A stretch of 64,000 nt of DNA from Flavobacterium gyeonganense. GTDB lineage: Bacteria; Bacteroidota; Bacteroidia; Flavobacteriales; Flavobacteriaceae. Positions 55,878 to 64,000 of this stretch are shown here, piece after piece. Position numbers and translations under genes: made by a program. The stretch covers positions 3,162,001 to 3,226,000 of the forward strand of contig NZ_CP121112.1 of NCBI RefSeq assembly GCF_029625295.1. The letters are read 5' to 3'. Each line of letters opens with the position of its first letter. Within the stretch, counting starts at the first letter, position 1. The notes under the pieces are model-generated. The model made no database searches and had not been told where the DNA came from. It saw only the letters and a program-made list of their open reading frames with translations.

Positions 55878-58800
55878 ATGATGAATAACAGAAACAATAA
55901 AGATAAGAATCCTGTAAAAAGATTTAATAAAATTTCTATTGGATTGGCTTCACCAGAATCTATCTTGAAAGAATCAAGAGGAGAGGTTTTAAAGCCAGAA
56001 ACAATCAATTATAGAACTCACAAACCAGAGCGTGACGGACTTTTCTGCGAAAGAATCTTCGGACCAGTAAAAGATTTCGAATGTGCTTGTGGTAAGTATA
56101 AAAGAATTCGTTACAAAGGTATCATCTGTGACCGTTGTGGTGTTGAAGTTACTGAGAAAAAAGTACGTCGTGATAGAGTAGGACACATCAACCTTGTTGT
56201 GCCAATTGCTCATATCTGGTACTTCCGTTCTCTTCCAAACAAAATTGGTTATATACTTGGTCTTCCATCTAAGAAATTAGATATGATCATTTACTACGAA
56301 AGATACGTAGTAATCCAAGCTGGTATTGCTAAAAATGCAGATGGAGAATCTTTACAAAGATTAGATTTCTTAACTGAAGAAGAATATTTGAATATTTTAG
56401 ATACTCTTCCACAAGAAAACCAATATTTAGATGATTTAGATCCTAATAAATTTGTTGCCAAAATGGGAGCAGAGTGTATTATGGATTTATTAGCTCGTAT
56501 TGACTTAGATGCTTTATCTTATGAATTAAGACACAGCGCTAACAACGAAACATCTAAACAACGTAAAACTGAAGCTTTAAAAAGATTACAAGTTGTTGAG
56601 TCTTTCCGTGAGTCTAACGAAAACCGCGAAAATCGTCCAGAATGGATGATTATGAAAGTGGTTCCAGTTATCCCACCAGAATTACGTCCACTTGTACCAC
56701 TTGACGGAGGTCGTTTTGCAACTTCAGATTTGAACGACTTATACCGTCGTGTAATCATTCGTAACAACCGTTTGAAAAGATTAATGGAGATTAAAGCTCC
56801 AGAAGTTATCTTAAGAAACGAAAAACGTATGCTACAAGAATCTGTAGATTCATTATTTGATAACACTCGTAAAGCTTCTGCTGTTAAAACAGAATCTAAC
56901 AGACCATTAAAATCATTATCTGATTCCTTAAAAGGTAAGCAAGGACGTTTCCGTCAAAACTTACTTGGAAAACGTGTGGATTATTCTGCTCGTTCGGTAA
57001 TTGTTGTTGGTCCAGAGTTGAAATTATATGAGTGCGGATTGCCAAAAGATATGGCATCTGAGTTATACAAACCTTTCGTTATCCGTAAATTGATTGAAAG
57101 AGGTATTGTAAAAACAGTAAAATCTGCTAAGAAAATCATAGACAAAAAAGAGCCGGTAGTTTGGGATATCTTAGAAAATGTAATTAAAGGACACCCAGTA
57201 TTACTGAATCGTGCTCCTACTTTGCACAGACTTGGTATTCAAGCTTTCCAGCCAAAATTAATTGAAGGAAAAGCGATCCAGTTACACCCATTAGTATGTA
57301 CGGCATTCAACGCCGATTTCGATGGTGACCAGATGGCGGTTCACTTACCATTAGGACCAGAGGCTATTTTAGAGGCTCAATTATTAATGTTGGCTTCTCA
57401 CAATATCTTAAACCCTGCAAATGGTGCACCAATTACTGTACCTTCTCAGGATATGGTCTTGGGTCTATATTATATGACCAAAGAGCGTATTTCGACAGAA
57501 GATCACATTATTTTAGGTCAGGATTTGACTTTCTACTCTGCTGAAGAAGTAAACATTGCATTAAACGAAGGAAGATTAGAATTGAATGCTCGTGTGAAAA
57601 TTAGAGCAAAAGATTTTAATGACGCTGGAGAATTAGTGTACAAAATTATTCAAACAACTGCAGGACGTGTATTATTTAATGAAGTAGTACCTGAAGCAGC
57701 TGGATATATCAATGATGTATTGACTAAGAAAAACCTTAGAGATATTATCGGACACATTTTAAGTGTGACTGATGTACCTACAACGGCAGCTTTCTTGGAC
57801 AATATGAAAGATATGGGTTATAAATTCGCATTTAGAGGAGGTTTATCGTTCTCTTTAGGTGATATTAGAATCCCAGAACAAAAAACGAAGTTAATTGCAG
57901 ATGCCAGAGAGCAGGTTGAAGGTATCTCAACTAACTATAACATGGGTCTTATCACAAATAACGAGCGTTACAACCAAGTTATTGACGTATGGACTTCTGC
58001 GAATGCTCAGTTAACAGAATTAGCAATGAAAAATATTAGAGAAGACCAACAAGGTTTCAACTCTGTATATATGATGCTTGATTCTGGAGCGAGGGGTTCT
58101 AAGGAGCAGATTCGTCAGTTAACAGGTATGCGTGGTTTGATGGCTAAGCCTAAAAAATCTACTGCCGGTGGTGGTGAGATTATTGAGAACCCGATTCTTT
58201 CTAACTTTAAGGAAGGTCTTTCAATCCTTGAGTACTTTATTTCTACTCACGGTGCTCGTAAAGGTCTTGCGGATACGGCTCTTAAAACGGCCGATGCTGG
58301 TTACTTAACAAGAAGGCTTCATGACGTTTCTCAAGATGTTATTGTTAACATCGAAGATTGTGGAACTCTTAGAGGTGTTGAAGTATCTGCATTGAAGAAA
58401 AATGAGGAAATCGTTGAATCATTAGGAGAGAGAATTTTAGGACGTGTTGCATTACAAGACGTTATTAATCCTCTTACAAACGAAGTAATGGTTAAATCTG
58501 GAGAGCAAATCACGGAATCAATCATGAGAACAATAGAAGCTTCTCCAGTTGAAAAAGTAGAGGTTAGATCTCCATTAACTTGTGAAGCGACAAAAGGTAT
58601 TTGTGCTAAATGTTACGGTAGAAACTTAGCTACCGGTAAGATGACACAAAGAGGTGAAGCTGTTGGGGTAATTGCAGCCCAGTCTATTGGTGAGCCAGGT
58701 ACTCAGTTGACACTACGTACGTTCCACGTTGGAGGGGTTGCTGGAGGTATTTCTGAAGAATCTAGTATTGTTACAAGATTCGCAGGTAGACTTGAAATTG

Positions 58801-60185
58801 AAGATTTAAAAACAGTAAAAGGAGAAGACAGCGAAGGAAACTCTGTTGATATCGTAGTTTCACGTTCAACGGAGTTGAAATTGGTTGATGAGAAAACCGG
58901 AATTGTTTTAAATACGCATAACATTCCTTACGGATCTAGTATTTTTGTTAATGATGGAGATACTGTTGCAAAAGGAACTGTAATCTGTAAATGGGATCCA
59001 TATAATGGTGTAATTGTTTCTGAATTTACTGGTAAGATTGCTTACGAGGACTTAGAACAAGGACAAACATTCATGGTTGAAATTGATGAGCAGACTGGTT
59101 TCCAGGAAAAAGTAATTTCTGAGGCCAGAAATAAAAAATTAATCCCAACTTTATTGGTTTACGGTAAAGAAGGTGAATTGATTCGTTCGTACAACTTGCC
59201 AGTAGGTGCACACTTAATGGTTGAGAATGGCGAGAAAATTAAGGCTGGTAAAGTCTTGGTTAAAATTCCACGTCGTTCTTCTAAATCTGGTGATATCACA
59301 GGAGGTTTACCAAGAATTACAGAGTTATTAGAAGCGCGTAATCCTTCGAATCCAGCTGTAGTTTCTGAGATCGATGGTGTTGTTTCTTTTGGAAAAATCA
59401 AAAGAGGTAACCGTGAGATTGTTATCGAATCTAAATTTGGAGACATTAGAAAATATCTTGTAAAATTATCAAGTCAAATCCTTGTTCAGGAAAATGACTT
59501 TGTAAGAGCGGGTGTTCCATTGTCTGATGGTGCTATTACTCCGGATGATATCTTAAGAATTCAAGGACCTGCTGCTGTTCAACAGTACTTGGTAAATGAA
59601 ATTCAGGAAGTGTACCGTTTGCAAGGGGTAAAAATTAATGATAAGCACTTTGAGGTAGTTATTCGTCAGATGATGCGTAAAGTAAGAGTTCAGGATCCGG
59701 GAGATACTTTATTCTTAGAAGATCAATTGATTCATACTAAAGATTTTATCGTCCAAAATGATAAGTTATATGGTATGAAAGTGGTTGAAGATGCCGGAGA
59801 TTCTTCTGTATTGAAACCAGGTCAGATTATTACACCTCGTGAATTGCGTGATGAAAATTCATTATTGAAACGAAATGATAGAAATCTTGTAGTAGCAAGA
59901 GACGTAATTACAGCAACTGCAACGCCAGTTCTTCAGGGTATTACAAGAGCTTCATTACAAACTAAATCATTTATTTCTGCGGCTTCATTCCAGGAGACAA
60001 CGAAAGTACTTAACGAAGCTGCAGTAGCTGGTAAAGTAGATGACTTAGAAGGATTAAAAGAAAATGTAATTGTTGGTCACAGAATTCCTGCGGGAACTGG
60101 TATGAGAGAATACGATAATACAATCGTAGGTTCTAAGGATGATTACAATGAAATGATGGCAAATAAAGAAGAATATATTTATTAA
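55878..60185 (+). CDS. rpoC: RNA polymerase subunit beta'
   Basis: 1435 residues. N-terminal zinc-binding CACGKYKR...CDRCG, the Mg-binding active-site NADFDGDQM, and a second zinc site ([13 protein letters not shown]). A start one codon downstream (55881) is equally possible. Length is usual for Bacteroidota. Confidence 0.99.
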   Translation: MMNNRNNKDKNPVKRFNKISIGLASPESILKESRGEVLKPETINYRTHKPERDGLFCERIFGPVKDFECACGKYKRIRYKGIICDRCGVEVTEKKVRRDRVGHINLVVPIAHIWYFRSLPNKIGYILGLPSKKLDMIIYYERYVVIQAGIAKNADGESLQRLDFLTEEEYLNILDTLPQENQYLDDLDPNKFVAKMGAECIMDLLARIDLDALSYELRHSANNETSKQRKTEALKRLQVVESFRESNENRENRPEWMIMKVVPVIPPELRPLVPLDGGRFATSDLNDLYRRVIIRNNRLKRLMEIKAPEVILRNEKRMLQESVDSLFDNTRKASAVKTESNRPLKSLSDSLKGKQGRFRQNLLGKRVDYSARSVIVVGPELKLYECGLPKDMASELYKPFVIRKLIERGIVKTVKSAKKIIDKKEPVVWDILENVIKGHPVLLNRAPTLHRLGIQAFQPKLIEGKAIQLHPLVCTAFNADFDGDQMAVHLPLGPEAILEAQLLMLASHNILNPANGAPITVPSQDMVLGLYYMTKERISTEDHIILGQDLTFYSAEEVNIALNEGRLELNARVKIRAKDFNDAGELVYKIIQTTAGRVLFNEVVPEAAGYINDVLTKKNLRDIIGHILSVTDVPTTAAFLDNMKDMGYKFAFRGGLSFSLGDIRIPEQKTKLIADAREQVEGISTNYNMGLITNNERYNQVIDVWTSANAQLTELAMKNIREDQQGFNSVYMMLDSGARGSKEQIRQLTGMRGLMAKPKKSTAGGGEIIENPILSNFKEGLSILEYFISTHGARKGLADTALKTADAGYLTRRLHDVSQDVIVNIEDCGTLRGVEVSALKKNEEIVESLGERILGRVALQDVINPLTNEVMVKSGEQITESIMRTIEASPVEKVEVRSPLTCEATKGICAKCYGRNLATGKMTQRGEAVGVIAAQSIGEPGTQLTLRTFHVGGVAGGISEESSIVTRFAGRLEIEDLKTVKGEDSEGNSVDIVVSRSTELKLVDEKTGIVLNTHNIPYGSSIFVNDGDTVAKGTVICKWDPYNGVIVSEFTGKIAYEDLEQGQTFMVEIDEQTGFQEKVISEARNKKLIPTLLVYGKEGELIRSYNLPVGAHLMVENGEKIKAGKVLVKIPRRSSKSGDITGGLPRITELLEARNPSNPAVVSEIDGVVSFGKIKRGNREIVIESKFGDIRKYLVKLSSQILVQENDFVRAGVPLSDGAITPDDILRIQGPAAVQQYLVNEIQEVYRLQGVKINDKHFEVVIRQMMRKVRVQDPGDTLFLEDQLIHTKDFIVQNDKLYGMKVVEDAGDSSVLKPGQIITPRELRDENSLLKRNDRNLVVARDVITATATPVLQGITRASLQTKSFISAASFQETTKVLNEAAVAGKVDDLEGLKENVIVGHRIPAGTGMREYDNTIVGSKDDYNEMMANKEEYIY

Positions 60186-60239
60186 TTCTTATCAATTCCC
60201 TCTTTTTCGGAAGAGGGAAATTGAAAAAATATTAAAATT

Positions 60240-60548
60240 ATGAGTAATCCGAAACAACAAGAACAAATCAACATTGAGTTAGATGAAACCATTGCAGAAG
60301 GGATTTATTCTAATCTTGCTATTATCAATCACTCATCATCTGAATTTGTTTTAGATTTTGTAAATATTATGCCGGGTACTCCTAAAGCAAAAGTAAAGTC
60401 AAGAATTGTACTGACTCCACAGCATGCTAAAAGATTATTAAGAGCTATTGGTGAAAATATTCATCGATTTGAAGCAGCCCATGGTGAAATCAAAGAAACT
60501 GAACAAGCGCCAATTCCGCTTAATTTTGGTCCGGCAGGACAAGCATAA
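60240..60548 (+). CDS. DUF3467 domain-containing protein
   Basis: 102 residues. Nearly the whole protein matches the DUF3467 pattern (YSNLAIINHSSSEFVLDFVN, then GTPKAKVKSRIVLTPQHAKR). Function unknown. It follows rpoC by 54 bases and ends at a terminator, so it is co-transcribed with the polymerase genes, a common arrangement in Bacteroidota. Confidence 0.93.
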   Translation: MSNPKQQEQINIELDETIAEGIYSNLAIINHSSSEFVLDFVNIMPGTPKAKVKSRIVLTPQHAKRLLRAIGENIHRFEAAHGEIKETEQAPIPLNFGPAGQA

Positions 60549-60553
60549 ATTTC

Positions 60554-60580
60554 AAAAGCTCCAGAAATGGAGCTTTTTTT
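60554..60580 (+). terminator. Terminator of the rpoBC operon
   Basis: AAAAGCTCCA-GAAA-TGGAGCTTTT followed by T. Confidence 0.92.
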
Positions 60581-60730
60581 ATAAAGTGATTTGTGCAAAA
60601 GTGTATTTTGTCTGATTTAATTTACTTTCAACGAATATGTTTTAATACATTGCTTTTTAATTCTAATTTTGACTTAACATAAAATAAAGAAAATTAATTT
60701 TTCCAATAAAAAGTTAATTTAATCCTATTA

Positions 60731-60763
60731 AAAAAGCGCCAACTTTCAAAGTTGGCGCTTTTT
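60731..60763. terminator. Bidirectional terminator, serving prfC
   Basis: AAAAAGCGCCAACTTT-C-AAAGTTGGCGCTTTTT, a perfect 16-bp stem, 23 bases after the prfC stop on the minus strand. Confidence 0.9.
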
Positions 60764-60786
60764 GATTATATAAGACGATCACATAT

Positions 60787-62379
60787 TTATTCAAACTCAG
60801 ATGTAAAAAATAATTTTACATTTGGATATTTGCTTTGAGTCATTTGAATAGTAAAGTCAGAATCGGCTAAAAATACCAATTGACCATATTTGTCATGAGC
60901 CAGAAATTTTTGTTTGATTCTTTTAAATTCTTTGAATTCTTCACTTTTTGGGTCATTCGGTTTTACCCAACATGCTTTGTGAACAGGGAAATTTTCATAG
61001 GTACATTTTGCACCGTATTCATGTTCTAAACGGTATTGAATAACTTCATATTGTAGTGCGCCAACAGTACCGATAATCTTACGATTATTCATTTCTAATG
61101 TAAACAACTGGGCTACACCTTCATCCATCAATTGATCAATTCCTTTATCCAATTGTTTTGCTTTCATCGGATCAGCATTGTTGATGTATCTAAAGTGTTC
61201 TGGAGAAAAGCTTGGAATTCCTTTGAAACTCATTAATTCTCCTTCAGTCAAAGTGTCACCAATTTTGAAATTTCCTGTATCATGAAGTCCAACAATATCT
61301 CCCGGATATGAAATATCTACGATTTCTTTTTTCTCTGCAAAAAAAGCATTTGGGCTGGAAAATTTCAGGTTTTTCTTCTGACGAACATGGTAATAGGGTT
61401 TGTTTCTTTCAAATGTTCCGGAAACAATTTTAATAAAAGCTAATCGGTCACGATGTTTTGGATCCATATTAGCATGGATTTTGAAAACAAAACCAGACAT
61501 TTTTTCTTCTGCAGGATCAACTAAACGGGTTTCAGAATCCTTTGGTCTTGGTGATGGTGCGATTGTAACGAAACAATCCAACAACTCGCGAACTCCAAAA
61601 TTGTTTAACGCAGAACCAAAAAATACAGGCTGAATTTTTCCGTCTAAATAATCCTGACGTTCAAATTTAGGGTATACTTCATCAATTAATTCTAATTCTT
61701 CACGAAGTTTATCAGCTGCTTTTTGTCCTACGATCTTATCTAATTCCGGATTGTTCTGAACATCAGAAAAAGCAATTGTTTCTTCAATGTTTTTACGGCT
61801 GTCCCCACTAAAAAGATTGATGTTTTCTTCCCATAAATTGTAAATTCCCTGAAAATCATACCCCATTCCGATAGGGAAACTTAAAGGTGTAACTTTTAAT
61901 CCTAACTTTTGTTCTACTTCATCCATTAGATCAAAAGCATCTTTACCTTCACGGTCTAACTTGTTTATGAAAACAATCATCGGAATGTTACGCATTCTAC
62001 AAACTGCAACTAATTTTTCAGTTTGTTCTTCGACCCCTTTGGCAACATCAATAACTACAATTACACTGTCGACAGCTGTTAAAGTTCTAAAAGTATCTTC
62101 AGCAAAATCCTTGTGTCCGGGTGTATCAAGAATATTGATTTTTTTATCTTTATAATTAAAGGCAAGTACCGATGTCGAAACAGAAATACCTCTTTGGCGC
62201 TCTATTTCCATGAAATCACTCGTTGCTCCTTTTTTTATTTTGTTGTTTTTTACGGCGCCTGCTTCCTGAATTGCACCTCCAAAAAGTAATAATTTTTCTG
62301 TTAGCGTTGTTTTACCGGCATCTGGATGCGATATAATTCCAAAAGTTCTTCTGCGTTGTATTTCTTTTAAAAAGCTCAT
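60787..62379 (-). CDS. prfC: Peptide chain release factor 3
   Basis: 530 residues, translational GTPase that recycles RF1/RF2. G motifs SHPDAGKTTL, DTPGHKD and NKLD; the RF3 effector region GATSDFMEIERQRGISV; domains II and III follow (GTVGALQYEVIQYRLEHEYG). Full length and intact. Confidence 0.97.
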   Translation of the reverse strand: MSFLKEIQRRRTFGIISHPDAGKTTLTEKLLLFGGAIQEAGAVKNNKIKKGATSDFMEIERQRGISVSTSVLAFNYKDKKINILDTPGHKDFAEDTFRTLTAVDSVIVVIDVAKGVEEQTEKLVAVCRMRNIPMIVFINKLDREGKDAFDLMDEVEQKLGLKVTPLSFPIGMGYDFQGIYNLWEENINLFSGDSRKNIEETIAFSDVQNNPELDKIVGQKAADKLREELELIDEVYPKFERQDYLDGKIQPVFFGSALNNFGVRELLDCFVTIAPSPRPKDSETRLVDPAEEKMSGFVFKIHANMDPKHRDRLAFIKIVSGTFERNKPYYHVRQKKNLKFSSPNAFFAEKKEIVDISYPGDIVGLHDTGNFKIGDTLTEGELMSFKGIPSFSPEHFRYINNADPMKAKQLDKGIDQLMDEGVAQLFTLEMNNRKIIGTVGALQYEVIQYRLEHEYGAKCTYENFPVHKACWVKPNDPKSEEFKEFKRIKQKFLAHDKYGQLVFLADSDFTIQMTQSKYPNVKLFFTSEFE

Positions 62380-62716
62380 ATTTTGTATAAATAGGTTTGC
62401 AAAAGTACTATTAATTACTACGATTTAAAAATAAATACGATTCTGTTTTGGTATACATAATTTCGTTTTTCTTCATTATTTATATTAATGAAAATTAGTG
62501 AGATGTATTTAACTATTTGTATTGGGTATAATTTTTTGTTAATAGTATAGCAGATAGTTGGATTATGTAATTGAATTGTTATTTTTGTTCGTTATAAGTT
62601 GTGAAAACAGGATACAGTTTTTCTATTTCTATAATTTGAAAATATTTGTATAATTAATTTTCAGTTTTAAAGAAAAAAACTAAAGCCGACCTTACATTCA
62701 AATTAAATTTAAAATA
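62380..62716. other. 337-base divergent region prfC / SurA-like gene
   Basis: A+T-rich, no gene. On the minus strand TACTTTTG (62400-62407) is a good -7 element for prfC, 21 bases before its ATG. I see no clear promoter for the rightward gene. Confidence 0.5.
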
Positions 62717-64000
62717 ATGTTATTAAAAAAATTACAGCTAAAAACTATTGATTACAGGTTAATACTGACAATATGTTTTTTACTTTTTTTCAGCTCGATT
62801 ATTTCTGCTCAGGAAGTTATTAAGGATGTTGTAGCTGAGAAACCGGCTGATAAAGCTTCAATCAATAAACAAAAGGTGGATGGTATTATTGCCACGGTTG
62901 GGGATTATATTGTTTTAGACTCAGATATTGATAAAGGGTATCTTGAAATTACTTCTCAGGGCGGTTCGGTAAAGGATATTACCAGATGTCAGATGTTAGG
63001 GAAGCTTTTGGAAGATAAATTGTATGCACATCAGGCAATTCAGGACAGTATTATTGTTAGTGATGCCGAAGTAAAAAGCATGATGGATGAAAGGCTTACT
63101 TACATGATGAGACAGACTGGTGGGGATATAAATAAAATTGTAGAATTTTACAAAAAGAGTTCGGTTGAGGAATTTAAAACATATTTTGCAGATATATTAA
63201 AAGAGCAAAAACTATCTTCTGAAATGCAGAAAAAGATTGTTGATGCAGTTGAAATAACGCCAGAAGAGGTTCGTAATTTCTTTAAAAAGATACCAAAAGA
63301 TGAATTGCCTACTTTTGGAGCTGAAATGGAAGTAGCCCAAATAGTGGTAGAACCTAAAGTTTCAAAAGAAGACAAACAAAAAGTGATTGACAGATTGAAT
63401 TCTATTCGAAAAGATGTTTTAGAAGGTTCAAGTTTTGCCACAAAAGCAGTTTTGTATTCTCAGGATCCAGGGTCTTCACCTAATGGAGGTTATTATAAAA
63501 TGACCAGAAAAACTCCTTTTGTGAAAGAATTTAAAGATGTTGCTTTTAGCCTTGGAGAAGGCGAGATTTCAGAACCTTTTGAAACACAATATGGATACCA
63601 TATTATAATGGTTGATAAAATAAAAGGGCAAGAAGTAGAATTGCGTCATATTTTAATTTCGCCAACAGTTTCAGAAACAGCTTTAAAAGAAGCAAAAGAA
63701 AGAATTACAAACATCAGAAATAAGATTGTAAATAAAGAAATTTCTTTTGCAGATGCTGCCAGAAATGATTCTGATCAAAAAGAAACAAGAGCAAATGGGG
63801 GTACTTTGGTTAATCCGAATACTCAGGATACACGTTTTGAACTGACTAAAATGGATGCAGCTTTATACAGTCAGGTTTCAAATTTAAAAGATGATGAAGT
63901 TTCTCAGCCAATTTTGGATACAGATGATAAAGGGAAAAAAACATATAAATTGATTACTGTAACAAATAGAATCGATGAGCATGTAGCAGATTATGCAAAA
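62717..64000 (+). CDS. SurA-like periplasmic peptidylprolyl isomerase, C-terminus cut by window edge
   Basis: 428 residues are visible. Signal peptide (~1-31, ICFLLFFSSIISAQ), an N-terminal SurA chaperone domain (IIATVGDYIVLDSDIDKGYL) and two parvulin-type PpiC domains (~205-305 and ~310 onward, with EVELRHILISPTVSETALKE). It chaperones outer-membrane proteins in the periplasm, fitting the many barrel proteins here. Confidence 0.9.
   Translation, partial: MLLKKLQLKTIDYRLILTICFLLFFSSIISAQEVIKDVVAEKPADKASINKQKVDGIIATVGDYIVLDSDIDKGYLEITSQGGSVKDITRCQMLGKLLEDKLYAHQAIQDSIIVSDAEVKSMMDERLTYMMRQTGGDINKIVEFYKKSSVEEFKTYFADILKEQKLSSEMQKKIVDAVEITPEEVRNFFKKIPKDELPTFGAEMEVAQIVVEPKVSKEDKQKVIDRLNSIRKDVLEGSSFATKAVLYSQDPGSSPNGGYYKMTRKTPFVKEFKDVAFSLGEGEISEPFETQYGYHIIMVDKIKGQEVELRHILISPTVSETALKEAKERITNIRNKIVNKEISFADAARNDSDQKETRANGGTLVNPNTQDTRFELTKMDAALYSQVSNLKDDEVSQPILDTDDKGKKTYKLITVTNRIDEHVADYAK

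Overview
The window is a stretch of a Flavobacterium (Bacteroidota) chromosome. Evidence: a T9SS type A sorting tail, many TonB-dependent receptors with carboxypeptidase-like N-terminal domains, FecR/ECF pairs, GSCFA, DUF2851 and DUF2490 families, promoters of the TTG...TAnnTTTG type, near absence of Shine-Dalgarno sequences (with rpsU the telling exception), low G+C, and a dispersed REP-like hairpin of a kind I recall from Flavobacterium genomes. Nothing here suggests a plasmid or phage; core genes dominate from about 10.2 kb onward.

Layout. 1-9.2 kb looks accessory: an ECF sigma factor gene diverges from an anti-sigma (FecR) gene, followed on the minus strand by a large TonB receptor with an N-terminal signalling (STN) domain, a right-handed beta-helix lipoprotein, a T9SS-exported protein and a lipoprotein cut by the window edge. 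This is a plausible envelope signalling and uptake/surface-display cassette of unknown ligand. 9.2-10.2 kb is an integration hot spot at the 3' end of the initiator tRNA gene: an intact tRNA-fMet, a 46-bp direct repeat of its 3' end and terminator, a broken tRNA copy, and one orphan gene between the repeats. 10.2-13.5 kb holds the GTPases Era and Der, separated by a CHAP-domain gene flanked by inverted copies of the REP-like repeat. 13.6-20.7 kb has a frameshifted outer-membrane barrel protein, a DUF2490 protein, a TonB receptor and an Rrf2 regulator. 20.8-27 kb carries the TPM/TPM/LemA set, a MerR regulator, an M23 peptidase and alaS. 27-31.9 kb has two paralogous lipoproteins flanking an ABC exporter, then a GSCFA protein. 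32-39.5 kb is a TamB/TamA-like pair for outer-membrane biogenesis. 39.7-45 kb has DUF2851, PspC, an amino-acid permease, a helix-hairpin-helix protein and an acyl-CoA dehydrogenase. 45.2-60.5 kb is the translation/transcription core: rpsU, a Xer recombinase, hpf, tRNA-Thr/Tyr/Thr, tuf, tRNA-Trp, secE, nusG, rplK, rplA, rplJ, rplL, rpoB, rpoC and DUF3467. The end holds prfC and the start of a SurA-like chaperone.

A caution that affects the whole annotation: at least seven genes, including alaS and rplA, are broken by single-base changes in homopolymer runs, mostly one base too few. This pattern is more like sequencing error than biology; I give the reconstructed gene spans and say where each break lies.

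The most interesting items for follow-up are the tRNA-fMet integration scars with their orphan gene, the divergent sigma/FecR/receptor/beta-helix cassette with a structured G+C-rich spacer, and the strong Shine-Dalgarno of rpsU, which fits bS21 autoregulation known in Flavobacterium.
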